Assembly (NCBI GenBank): GCA_013003515.1
Contig: JABDIW010000378.1
Span: 1 to 10,578 of the forward strand
Direction: 5' to 3'
DNA: 10,578 nt
DNA from: Acidimicrobiia bacterium
GTDB lineage: Bacteria > Actinomycetota > Acidimicrobiia > Spongiisociales > UBA5794
The position numbers and the translations under genes are program-made. Under the pieces are notes generated by a model. That model had not been told where the DNA came from and ran no database searches. It was given only the letters and a program-made list of their open reading frames with translations. Within the stretch, counting starts at the first letter, position 1. The number at the start of each line of letters is the position of its first letter. Positions 1 to 7,129 of the stretch are shown piece after piece.

Positions 1-920
1 ATGGCTCCGACATTGCCTTCCGAATCGATACTGCCGGTTCCGGCGACGCGGTAGCCGCGGGTCAGCTCCTGCGGAGTCAGCTCGTCGATGATCTGCAACG
101 TGAACATCAACCCGGCCGATGGCCCGCCGATGTTGCGTGAGTCGATCTCCACATCCACGGGAAAGACGAAGTCCCCTGCGTTCCCTACGAGAATCCCTAT
201 GAGCGGGCGTTCCTCGTCGTCCGGGTTCGGGCCCAGGGTGACGATCAGGTCGACCGATTCGTCGGTCCCGCCCTCACCGGGTCGCAGCACCGTCAGGTTC
301 AACGTGTCACCGATGGCCCGATCGCCCACCACGCCGATCAGGTCTGCCGACGTCGCGATGGACGACTCGCCGGCCTCGATGATGACGTCCCCCTCGACGA
401 GCACGCCCTCGGCGCCCGACCCCTGGAGAATGCCGATGACCTCGGCACCGCGAGCGTCGAATTGCACCTCGTACCCCAGGTACTCGAGCGCGACCTTGGT
501 CGCGTTGGCCTTCGAGCCCTCCATGAGGTCCAGGTTCTGTCGCCGCAGCTGCTCCTGAGTAACGCCGGCGGGCCGGATGTTCTCCCGCTCCTGGAGGTCG
601 GTCTGCGGATCGAACCAGGCGATGATCGCCTCGAGCAAACTGGTCTCCCGCAAAGACACCGTCAGGAAGAAGAGGTCGCCGTCTTCGTTCCCGTCGCCAT
701 CGGCGACCTCGACGAAGTCGTCGACATCATTGACCGGACCGGGCTGGAGGGCGTAGTAATCGACCTCCACATTGCGGGCGAGCACGACACCGAGACCGAG
801 GACGAGCATCAGGGCGGCGAGCACGAACGGCCATTTCGGGTACTTCGTGCGCACGATCGGCGAGCCCTGGGAAAGGTCGTCCGGTTCGTTTGGTGGCAGG
901 TCGATTCCGTTGCGGTCCAT
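1..920 (-). CDS. Membrane-anchored PDZ / Lon-like serine protease (YlbL-type), C-terminus cut by window edge
   Basis: Open from an ATG at 920 to the window edge with no stop: 306 codons seen, so the 3' end is missing. The protein has a short cytoplasmic N-terminus, one membrane segment at about residues 31-48, a PDZ-like region at about 158-215 and the start of a Lon (S16) proteolytic domain from about 235. The motif GGPSAG at 265-270 carries the expected nucleophile Ser268. The following RVAGTGSIDSEGNVGA matches the strand and loop that lead to the catalytic lysine, which lies just beyond the window. There is no AAA+ ATPase domain, which is normal for this family; members are usually about 340-360 residues, so some 40-50 are missing. 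The domain is predicted to act outside the membrane on envelope substrates, though physiological targets are poorly known. No Shine-Dalgarno sequence precedes the start. It lies 43 bases downstream of the sortase gene on the same strand. Confidence 0.88.
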   Translation of the reverse strand, partial: MDRNGIDLPPNEPDDLSQGSPIVRTKYPKWPFVLAALMLVLGLGVVLARNVEVDYYALQPGPVNDVDDFVEVADGDGNEDGDLFFLTVSLRETSLLEAIIAWFDPQTDLQERENIRPAGVTQEQLRRQNLDLMEGSKANATKVALEYLGYEVQFDARGAEVIGILQGSGAEGVLVEGDVIIEAGESSIATSADLIGVVGDRAIGDTLNLTVLRPGEGGTDESVDLIVTLGPNPDDEERPLIGILVGNAGDFVFPVDVEIDSRNIGGPSAGLMFTLQIIDELTPQELTRGYRVAGTGSIDSEGNVGA

Positions 921-930
921 CAGAACGGCG

Positions 931-957
931 ATGGTAGAGGCCGCGTCGGCCTATCAA
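931..957 (-). promoter_or_regulatory. Candidate promoter for the PDZ protease gene
   Basis: On the minus strand TTGATA (957-952) is followed after 15 bases by TACCAT (936-931), which ends 10 bases before the ATG at 920. TTGATA is close to the -35 consensus and TACCAT fits TANNNT. The spacer is shorter than the preferred 16-18 bases, so this is a weak call. If used, it would give a transcript with almost no leader, consistent with the lack of a ribosome binding site. Confidence 0.3.
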
Positions 958-963
958 GGACCG

Positions 964-1521
964 CTAGAACAGAGGCGTCGGTGCGGCGCGCTCCGCGATC
1001 ACCACGATGCGGTATCGGGCCGACCCCTTCGGGTGACAGGCGAACATCGTCACGATGGGGGCACCCGAGTCGTAGGTGATCCAGACATCCTCGGGCTCGA
1101 CGATGGCAGTCGTCGTGACTTTGTAGAGGACCGGGATGCCGCTTCCGTCGGTCACATACACGACGTCACCGGGCTGGAGATCGTCGAGGTCACCAAACGG
1201 TGCTCCGTACGTGGTGCGGTGACCGGCGAGGACCATGTTCCCCGCTCCCCCGGCCGTTGCGGTTCCCACCCAGTGGGCGACCCCCTGGTTGATCACCGAC
1301 ATGTCGACGCCTTCGAGGATGGGGGTGTCGAGCCCGATGGCCGGGATCTGGATGTGGCTCGTCTGGAACCCCAGTGTCTGAAGGGGGTCACCGGCGGGGC
1401 GCCGTGACATCGCAGGCGCATACGTCGCCGGGTCGAGCGTGTCGGCACCGGTCGCAGGCGCCGCACCGAGGAGCCCGGCGAGCAGCAACAACGAACCGAA
1501 GACGGCCAGCGAACGCTTCAT
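964..1521 (-). CDS. Secreted sortase-family transpeptidase (class uncertain, possibly E/F-like)
   Basis: 185 residues from an ATG at 1521. An in-frame start upstream at 1683 exists but would run through the palindromic repeat; the 1521 start puts a signal peptide or anchor (MKRSLAVFGS, then a Leu/Ala-rich core) at the true N-terminus. The sortase domain spans about 50-178. Expected catalytic residues are present: His101 in AGHRTTYGAPF, Cys162 in TMFACHPKGSARYR (the TLxTC position) and Arg171 just before IVV. LDDLQPGDVVYV at 112-123 is the usual strand before the active-site region. Sortases cleave a C-terminal LPXTG-like signal and join the protein to the cell wall or to a pilin. No C-terminal membrane helix is seen and no substrate with a sorting signal is visible in the window. 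There is only a weak purine stretch upstream as ribosome binding site. It may be cotranscribed with the PDZ protease. Confidence 0.88.
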   Translation of the reverse strand: MKRSLAVFGSLLLLAGLLGAAPATGADTLDPATYAPAMSRRPAGDPLQTLGFQTSHIQIPAIGLDTPILEGVDMSVINQGVAHWVGTATAGGAGNMVLAGHRTTYGAPFGDLDDLQPGDVVYVTDGSGIPVLYKVTTTAIVEPEDVWITYDSGAPIVTMFACHPKGSARYRIVVIAERAAPTPLF

Positions 1522-1565
1522 GTGGTCTCTATCGGCACTTCCAGAGGGTGATCTTGACTGTACAT

Positions 1566-1595
1566 CCCCCCTCGCCCGCTTGCGGGAGAGGGGGG
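1566..1595. repeat. GC-rich palindromic repeat element
   Basis: Arms 1566-1579 and 1582-1595 form a 14-bp inverted repeat with one mismatch (g1574/a1587) around a two-base centre. A related G-rich half, GGGGGGAGAGGG, follows at about 1600-1610. Read on the minus strand it translates as PLPQAGEGG, a peptide I recall from spurious ORFs made by dispersed extragenic palindromes in many bacterial genomes. It lies between the transporter terminator and the sortase gene and is best read as a noncoding dispersed repeat. It might also act as a bidirectional RNA hairpin. Copy number elsewhere in the genome is unknown. Confidence 0.6.
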
Positions 1596-1682
1596 CACGG
1601 GGGGAGAGGGCTGAACCCCTTCGATGCCATGAGCGATCCCGGTACACCTCCCGATGGGACGAGGGGTGGCCGAAACCCCCCA

Positions 1683-1714
1683 ATGAAAAGGGGGCGGCCG
1701 AAGCCGCCCCCTTT
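1683..1714 (-). terminator. Rho-independent terminator of the transporter operon
   Basis: On the minus strand a perfect 12-bp stem (arms 1703-1714 and 1687-1698) closes a TTCG tetraloop (1699-1702). TTTTCATT follows, starting inside the 3' arm at 1689. It starts 19 bases after the livK stop codon region at 1734. The CUUCGG loop is exceptionally stable in RNA. The element also reads as a hairpin on the plus strand, with a shorter T run, but no plus-strand gene ends there. Confidence 0.88.
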
Positions 1715-1733
1715 CGTCAGATTCGATTGGTCG

Positions 1734-3140
1734 TTACGAGCAGGGCTCGTCGAACGTCCATCCCGTTGCCGTGGGACCGACGAAGAAGTCCTGCAATACC
1801 GAGATTCCGGTCGAAGCATTCACGTCGACCTGACCGATGACCGAGGCCCTTGGCGCGTTGTCCTGAGCAGATCCAGCGAAGGACCGCTCCGCCATCATCC
1901 CGTCGTAGCCGACAGTGGTGAGGGTCTTGGCTGCCGCAGCCAGGCCTGCCTTGGTCAGATCGCCGTTGGCGATCGCGGCCTCGATCGCCGCCTTCAACCC
2001 GTACTGGGACACCCAGCCGGAGATGAAGAAGTCATTCGGCGTGACGCCGGCAGCGTCGAGTGTTGCCCGCATCGTCGCGTGACCGACCGACTCGTAATCC
2101 CAGCCACCCACGTAGGAGGACTGGTAGTAGAGGCCGGCCTGGAAGGCAGGAGCCGCCGGGCTCGCCAGGATGCCGACGTTCCACGACGGGGCAGCGCCGA
2201 TGAACAGGTTCTGATAGCCCTGGGACGCAGCTCCACCAACGATGGCGGCGGTCTCGTTCGGACCGGTCACCAGGTAGGTGACATCGACCGGGTTGGAGAC
2301 GATGGCTGAGACGACCTCGACCTGTGTCGGGTCGCCGCCTGCCGAGATCGGAATGACGGTCAGCTCCCACGCGACCGTCAGGCCGTTGGCCTCAGCCGCG
2401 GCCTTGACTCCGGCCGCGTAGTCGAGGCCGTAGTCATTGGGGAATGCCGCGATGCCGACGGTGGTCGGAGCGGGACGGCCGACTGCCGGCAGAGCACCCA
2501 TCGACCAGTCGACGGCATTCATGCCTTCGAAGCAATAGTTGGTGCCGAACTCGATGACGAGACCCCGGTCCTTGCCATTGAAGTTCCAGCCGGAATACCA
2601 CGACATCGGAGCCGCAACGGTGTTGTCACGGTCGTAGTCAGGCACCGCCGCCAGGGTCTGGGGGGTGCCGAGGCTCTGCGCGATGGCGAGGACGTCATCG
2701 GCGATCTCGTTGTAGGACTGCACCATGACATCGGGCAGGTAGGACGTGTCCTTCTTCAGGCTGTCGGGCACGACGACGTCGTAGCCGCCGACACCTCCCT
2801 GAGCGTTGACTGCCGCCCAGAAGGCCTGCTGAGCTCCGAAGAGCGCCGGTGCGGCCGCCGCAAACGGACCGGATTCATCGGTGAGAACACCGAGGTAGAT
2901 GCAGCCATGGTCCGGGTTGCCTCCCGGGCACGGCTCATCGGTGACACCGACGTCGGTGGCGACCTCCATGCCGGCTGCGGTTGTCGTACTGGCCTGTGTG
3001 GTCGTTGTCGCTGCCTGTGTGGTCGTTGTCGCCGCCGTCGTCGTCGTCGTGTCGTCCGTGCCTTCGTCGTTCGAACAGGCAGCGGCCAACAGAGCGAACA
3101 CGGCCACGAGCGCAACAACTCTCCAGAGTCGCTTGCTCAC
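1734..3140 (-). CDS. livK: HAAT-family ABC transporter substrate-binding lipoprotein (LivK-like)
   Basis: 468 residues starting at a GTG (3140), preceded by AAGGAG about 10 bases upstream. The N-terminus is a lipoprotein signal: MSKRLWRVVA, a hydrophobic core, then LLAAAC with Cys22 as the lipidated residue. Residues 30-56 are a Thr/Ala/Gln tether made partly of a 7-residue repeat (ATTTTQA), which would hold the binding domain off the membrane. The rest (about 81-455) is a type I periplasmic-binding fold of the Leu/Ile/Val or amide/short-carboxylate receptor kind, with IYLGVLTDESGPF as first strand and loop and VGIAAFPNDYGLDYAAGVKAAAE as second-lobe strand and helix. Cysteines 71, 80, 203 and 467 could form disulfides. 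It captures the ligand outside the cell and delivers it to LivHM. It is the last gene of the operon, 67 bases after livM, with its own ribosome binding site, and is followed by a strong terminator. Ligand identity is not evident. Confidence 0.92.
   Translation of the reverse strand: MSKRLWRVVALVAVFALLAAACSNDEGTDDTTTTTAATTTTQAATTTTQASTTTAAGMEVATDVGVTDEPCPGGNPDHGCIYLGVLTDESGPFAAAAPALFGAQQAFWAAVNAQGGVGGYDVVVPDSLKKDTSYLPDVMVQSYNEIADDVLAIAQSLGTPQTLAAVPDYDRDNTVAAPMSWYSGWNFNGKDRGLVIEFGTNYCFEGMNAVDWSMGALPAVGRPAPTTVGIAAFPNDYGLDYAAGVKAAAEANGLTVAWELTVIPISAGGDPTQVEVVSAIVSNPVDVTYLVTGPNETAAIVGGAASQGYQNLFIGAAPSWNVGILASPAAPAFQAGLYYQSSYVGGWDYESVGHATMRATLDAAGVTPNDFFISGWVSQYGLKAAIEAAIANGDLTKAGLAAAAKTLTTVGYDGMMAERSFAGSAQDNAPRASVIGQVDVNASTGISVLQDFFVGPTATGWTFDEPCS
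2992..3033. repeat. Two 21-bp tandem repeats coding the Thr-rich tether
   Basis: Copies 2992-3012 and 3013-3033 differ at one base (last position, t/c). Each encodes ATTTTQA on the minus strand, and further degenerate Thr codons (gtcgtcgtc on the plus strand) follow at 3034-3050. In-frame copy-number change here would lengthen or shorten the lipoprotein tether without disturbing the binding domain. Confidence 0.8.
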
Positions 3141-3191
3141 GGTGATGGTTCTCCTTGCTTCGGACCGCCGGGGGACGACGGCTCTCCTCCT

Positions 3192-3206
3192 CGGGCTCCG
3201 AGCCCG
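3192..3206. other. Small hairpin between livM and livK
   Basis: Arms 3192-3197 and 3201-3206 form a perfect 6-bp GC-rich stem with a 3-base loop, directly after the livM stop codon and upstream of the livK ribosome binding site. There is no T run, so it is not a standard terminator. A processing or mRNA-stability role for the separately translated binding-protein gene is possible but unproven. Confidence 0.35.
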
Positions 3207-3207
3207 G

Positions 3208-4323
3208 TCAGTACGAGAACGGGAACGCTTTCCAGTAGTTGCGGATCCTGATCCAGATCCCGTACAAACCCAACGGCTCGAATATCAAAAACACGATAAT
3301 CAGAACGCCAAACAGGATGCGCTCGATCTGTGCGGTCGAAATCGAGGTGAACAATGTCTCGGCGTCGATGGGCAGGGCGTGGATCACGTTCTCGATCACC
3401 TCGGGAAGCAGGGTGATGAAGAACGCGCCTGCGATCGAACCGGCGATGGACGCAGCCCCGCCGATCACGACCATGGCGATATAGGCGATGGACAAGAAGA
3501 GGTTGAACGCGTTCGGATCGAGGAAACCGGTGACCGTGTAGAGCAGGGCGCCGGCAACACCGGCATAGAACGACGAGACGGCGAAGGCGAGCACCTTGTA
3601 CTTGGTGAGGTTGACGCCCATCACCTCGGCGGCGATGTCGCGATCGCGGACTGCGGCAAAGGCACGACCCACACGCGACCGCACCAGGTTCTTTGCCAGC
3701 AGAGCCATGACCACCATCACCACCAGCGCCAGAAAGTAGATCTGCTGTTCCCGGATGAGATCGATGCCGAGGACCGAGCCGTCGAGGTCGAAGCGGTAAC
3801 CGAACAGCGACAACGTGGCCGGTTCCCGGCCCACGCCTTGCCCCCCTGTCAGCTGGGTCCAGTTGCGGAAGATGTGCTCGCCGAGGAACACGAGGCCGAG
3901 CGTCACCAGAGCCAGGTAGAGGCCGCGCAATCGCAGCGCCACGGGAGCGACGACGATGCCACACAACGCCGCAATCAGTCCCGCCAATGGCAAGGAGATC
4001 CACAGATCGAGGCCGAGCGCAATCAGCTCCTTGCCCTCCTCCGGCTGGCCACCGATGGCCGCAGCGGAGTACGCACCGACTCCGAGGAAGAAGGCATGGC
4101 CCAGCGACACCTGGCCGGCGTATCCGGTGACGAGGTTGAGCCCGATGGCGCCGACCGCAGCCACCACGGCGGTAGCCAGGAGGATGAGGGTGGCCCGATC
4201 GACGATGAACGGTGCGATCACCAGCACAGCCAGGCCAATACCGAGCCACACCTTCTGGGTGCCGCTGGGAAGGATCGCCGAGGCGTCCTCGTAGCGGGTG
4301 AACAATCCGGGACGTCCCCTCAT
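3208..4323 (-). CDS. livM: HAAT-family ABC transporter permease (LivM-like)
   Basis: 371 residues. The ATG at 4323 overlaps the livH stop codon as ATGA, and AGGAGG lies 10 bases upstream (with GGAG 5 bases upstream); in-frame starts further upstream run into livH and are rejected. Hydrophobic helices fill the protein from about residue 25 to 350. The family hallmark NLVTGYAGQVSLGHAFFLGVGAY is at 63-85. The cytoplasmic loop that docks onto the ATPases is RSRVGRAFAAVRDRDIAAEVMGV at 215-237. The C-terminal end, EPLGLYGIWIRIRNYWKAFPFSY, is typical of LivM proteins. It forms the transmembrane pore together with LivH. A central loop (about 155-195) lies outside the helices. Length is in the normal LivM range and nothing appears missing. 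Confidence 0.94.
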   Translation of the reverse strand: MRGRPGLFTRYEDASAILPSGTQKVWLGIGLAVLVIAPFIVDRATLILLATAVVAAVGAIGLNLVTGYAGQVSLGHAFFLGVGAYSAAAIGGQPEEGKELIALGLDLWISLPLAGLIAALCGIVVAPVALRLRGLYLALVTLGLVFLGEHIFRNWTQLTGGQGVGREPATLSLFGYRFDLDGSVLGIDLIREQQIYFLALVVMVVMALLAKNLVRSRVGRAFAAVRDRDIAAEVMGVNLTKYKVLAFAVSSFYAGVAGALLYTVTGFLDPNAFNLFLSIAYIAMVVIGGAASIAGSIAGAFFITLLPEVIENVIHALPIDAETLFTSISTAQIERILFGVLIIVFLIFEPLGLYGIWIRIRNYWKAFPFSY

Positions 4324-5282
4324 ACCCGCTCCACCTCCTCGGTGCCGAACAGGCCGTAGGGGCGGACCAACAGCACCAGCAGCATCACCACGTACGGGAC
4401 GACCTGGGAGAAGTTGGACCCCAGCCACGGGGCGTACTGAGCCTGATACGTCGCCGTGTAGGCCTCGGCGAGCCCGATGATCAGAGCCCCGACGACTGCC
4501 CCATTGATGGAGTCGAGACCCCCGACGACGACGGCCGGAAGCGCCTTGAGCGCGGCGATGGCGTTCGACGCCGACAGCCCCGCAAAAGCCGTCGCCCCGA
4601 AGACCCCGGCAACGGCAGCCATGGCGCCGCCGAGGATCCACGCCATCGAGAACACGCCACCAACGTTGATGCCCTGGGCGAGGGCGACCTCCTGGTCGAT
4701 GGCAGTCGCCCGCATGGCAAGCCCAAAACGCGACCTCCTGAAGAAATACAGCAGAGCCATCACCAGCACGCCGGTTGTGATCACCATCACCACGCTCCGG
4801 GGCTGAATGATCACCCCACCCCAGTTCCAGGGCAATTGCGGCCAGGGCAGACCCGGAGCACCAAAGCCACCCTCAGGTGGGTCACCGATGGCGCGCACAT
4901 TGACACCGATGAGGTCGTTGACGAACACGCGGATCCCGATGTCGAGACCAAGCGTGAGAATCGCTGCAGCAAACACGGGCTTGCCGACCATCGGCCGCAT
5001 CGCCACGCGCTCCAGGCCGGCTCCCAGCCCGGCAGTCAGCGCGATGGCGACGAGGACACCGATCCAGAACCCCCACCCCCAGGTGATGGACAGATACGAC
5101 GCCATGTACGCACCGAAGATGAGCAGAGCGGGCTGAGCGAAGTTGAGGACCTGGGTGGACTTGTAGATGATGACGAAACCGAGTGCGAGCAGGGCGTAGA
5201 TGGCCGCCAGCGACAACCCCTCGACGGTCGCCTGGAGGAACCGGGTGAGGCTCTGGGGAAGCGTGACGGCCAGTTCGATCAT
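4320..5282 (-). CDS. livH: HAAT-family ABC transporter permease (LivH-like)
   Basis: 320 residues. The ATG at 5282 overlaps the ligase stop as ATGA, and the only purine-rich stretch (GAGG) lies about 10 bases upstream, so translation probably depends on coupling to the ligase. The motif GLSLAAIYALLALGFVIIYKSTQVLNFAQPALL at about 19-51 is the standard LivH N-terminal signature. The ATPase-contact loop is RRSRFGLAMRATAIDQEVALAQGI at about 186-209. Several further helices follow, ending in VLLVRPYGLFGTEE. It pairs with LivM in the membrane. The order ligase-livH-livM with 4-base overlaps on both sides shows that it belongs to one translated unit. Confidence 0.94.
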   Translation of the reverse strand: MIELAVTLPQSLTRFLQATVEGLSLAAIYALLALGFVIIYKSTQVLNFAQPALLIFGAYMASYLSITWGWGFWIGVLVAIALTAGLGAGLERVAMRPMVGKPVFAAAILTLGLDIGIRVFVNDLIGVNVRAIGDPPEGGFGAPGLPWPQLPWNWGGVIIQPRSVVMVITTGVLVMALLYFFRRSRFGLAMRATAIDQEVALAQGINVGGVFSMAWILGGAMAAVAGVFGATAFAGLSASNAIAALKALPAVVVGGLDSINGAVVGALIIGLAEAYTATYQAQYAPWLGSNFSQVVPYVVMLLVLLVRPYGLFGTEEVERV

Positions 5283-7129
5283 CGGTACATGGCCTCGATC
5301 TCCTCGGCGAACTTCTCCTCGATCACCGACCGCTTGACCTTCTGGGTTGCGGTCAGCTCGCCCTCTTCGTGGTCAAGCTCCTTCGTGAGCAACCCGAACT
5401 TCTTGATCTGCTCCACGGAGGCGAACTTGGCGTTCGCATCGGTGACTTGCCGCTGGATCAGCTCCCGCACCTCTGGCTTCTCGGCCAGATCGCGATAGGT
5501 GGTGTGGGCCAGGCCCTTGCGCTGAGCCCACTCGGAAACGACGTCGTAGTCGATGCCGATGAGGGCTGAGAGGAACTTCCGACGGTCGCCGATGACGATC
5601 ACTTCACCCACGAACGGCGACATCTTCAGCGTGTTCTCGATCTCCGACGGTGAGATGTTCTTACCGCCGGCAGTGATGATGATGTCCTTGATGCGGTCGA
5701 CGATCTTGACGTGCGTGCCGTCCACCCACTCCCCCACATCGCCGGTGTGCAGCCAGCCGTCGGCGTCGAGCGTCGCGGCCGTGGCCTCAGGGTTGCGCCA
5801 GTAGCCGGCAAACACGCCGGGGTGGCGAATCAGGATCTCGCCCGTCTGCTCATCGAGCTTGAGCTCGATGTCGTCGTACGGCTCCCCCACGGTTCCGACC
5901 TTCACGCGGCCCGGCCGATTTGCCGTCGCCACGGCCGAGTTCTCGGTCATGCCGTAGCCCTCGTAGATCGGCACCCCGATTCCCATGAAGAACTCGAGGA
6001 TCTCCGGTGCGATCGGAGCCGCTCCTGACACGCCATATCGACACCGCTTGAGGCCGAGACGCTCCTTGACCGCCCGGTAGAGGAACAAGTAGCCGAGCCC
6101 GTACTGCACCCGCATCCACGGGGTCCAGGTGCCGCCGTTGTCGACGAGGCGCTTGCCGAGCTTCTCGGCCCGTTTCATCCAGAACCCGTAGTTGAGGCGC
6201 TTGAGCAGGGATGCCGAGCTCATGCGGATGAGCATCGAGGCGTGCATCTTCTCCCAGATCCGGGGCACGGCTTCGAAGATGGTCGGCTGGACTTCGCGCA
6301 GGTCTGTGGGGAGGGTGTCGAGCGATTCGCCGTAGTTGGTGACCGAGGCCTTGCCGACGTTGAACCAGTGTCCGAAGGCCTTCTCGAACACGTGGCACAG
6401 CGGCAGATACGAGACCAACTCGTCCTCGGGCCCGGGCGGCGGGTCGATGATGCCGCCCGTGTCGGCGAGGCGCTGGACGACGTAATTGACGTTGGCGACC
6501 GTCAGCATGGCGCCCTTGGGGGGTCCGGTCGTGCCAGACGTGTATATCAGATAAGCGATGTCGTCTTCGGTGGCACCGGCCATGCGCTCGGTGAGCGCAT
6601 GGGAGTTGGCGGCACGATGGGATCGACCCAACTCCATGAAGGCGTCCCACGACATGAGCATCGGGTCCTCGTAGCGATCCACGCCCCGACCCTCGAAGTA
6701 GATGATCTTCTCCAGTTCGGGAAGGTTGTGTTTGACGGCGAGAACCTTGTCCACCTGCTCCTGGTCCTCGGCGACGTGAACCCGACTCCCCGAGTTTCCC
6801 AGCAGGTACTCGACCTCAGCGGACGGATTGGTCGGGTAGAGGCCCATGGAGATGCCTCGCACAGCGACGGTCGCCGAATCAGTGACGACCCATTCGGTGC
6901 GGTTCTCGGAGTGGATGGCGATGCGATCGCCGGTCTCGATCCCAAGGGCGAGAAACCCGTGGGCCGCCGTTTCAACCGCATCCCAGTACCCCGCCCAGGT
7001 GGTCTCCTGCCACACACCGAGGGACTTCTCGCGGAGAGCGACCTGGTCGGGAGCAGCTGTGGCGCGGTCACGAATGAGCGTGGCGACGGTCTGGACGGTC
7101 GTCACCGGCCGGGGAGCGGTCGTCGTCAT
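5279..7129 (-). CDS. Long-chain fatty-acid-type acyl-CoA ligase (AMP-forming)
   Basis: 616 residues from the ATG at 7129, with AGGAGG six bases upstream and an ATGA overlap with the livG stop. The adenylate-forming core motifs are complete: YTSGTTGPPKG at 196-206 (phosphate-binding loop), YGMTE at 392-396, HTGD at 461-464, RIKD at 479-482, GGKNISPSEIE at 488-498, and the C-terminal catalytic Lys597 in TATQKVKR. The length and the LT.TQKVKR ending fit the FadD15/FAA1-like long-chain branch rather than short-chain acetyl-CoA synthetases. The enzyme activates a carboxylic acid to acyl-AMP and then acyl-CoA at the expense of ATP. Here it lies between the importer's ATPase and permease genes, which suggests it acts on the imported compound, trapping it inside as a CoA thioester. 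The acyl chain or aromatic acid used cannot be told from the sequence. Confidence 0.93.
   Translation of the reverse strand: MTTTAPRPVTTVQTVATLIRDRATAAPDQVALREKSLGVWQETTWAGYWDAVETAAHGFLALGIETGDRIAIHSENRTEWVVTDSATVAVRGISMGLYPTNPSAEVEYLLGNSGSRVHVAEDQEQVDKVLAVKHNLPELEKIIYFEGRGVDRYEDPMLMSWDAFMELGRSHRAANSHALTERMAGATEDDIAYLIYTSGTTGPPKGAMLTVANVNYVVQRLADTGGIIDPPPGPEDELVSYLPLCHVFEKAFGHWFNVGKASVTNYGESLDTLPTDLREVQPTIFEAVPRIWEKMHASMLIRMSSASLLKRLNYGFWMKRAEKLGKRLVDNGGTWTPWMRVQYGLGYLFLYRAVKERLGLKRCRYGVSGAAPIAPEILEFFMGIGVPIYEGYGMTENSAVATANRPGRVKVGTVGEPYDDIELKLDEQTGEILIRHPGVFAGYWRNPEATAATLDADGWLHTGDVGEWVDGTHVKIVDRIKDIIITAGGKNISPSEIENTLKMSPFVGEVIVIGDRRKFLSALIGIDYDVVSEWAQRKGLAHTTYRDLAEKPEVRELIQRQVTDANAKFASVEQIKKFGLLTKELDHEEGELTATQKVKRSVIEEKFAEEIEAMYR

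Noticed and set aside
1661..1681. Small inverted repeat (ggggt/acccc) downstream of the operon terminator
   Set aside because: It is only five base pairs with a seven-base loop in a G/C-run context; chance is enough to explain it.
1522..1683. N-terminal extension of the sortase
   Set aside because: It would be coded by the palindromic repeat and would bury the signal peptide inside the protein.
1374..2309. 311-codon open frame on the plus strand across the terminator and livK
   Set aside because: It runs through the intrinsic terminator and palindrome and is antisense to an obvious lipoprotein gene.
3034..3050. Triplet run as a possible CRISPR or microsatellite locus
   Set aside because: It is only the degenerate Thr-codon part of the livK tether; there are no spacers or regular repeats of CRISPR length, and no CRISPR array is seen anywhere in the window.
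2899..4359. 486-codon open frame on the plus strand opposite livM and livK
   Set aside because: Antisense shadow of high-GC coding DNA: His/Gln/Arg/Glu-rich composition without domains, while the minus strand carries clear family motifs throughout.
4324..4641. N-terminal extension of LivM
   Set aside because: It is an out-of-frame reading of livH; the ATGA overlap at 4320-4323 gives the normal LivM start.
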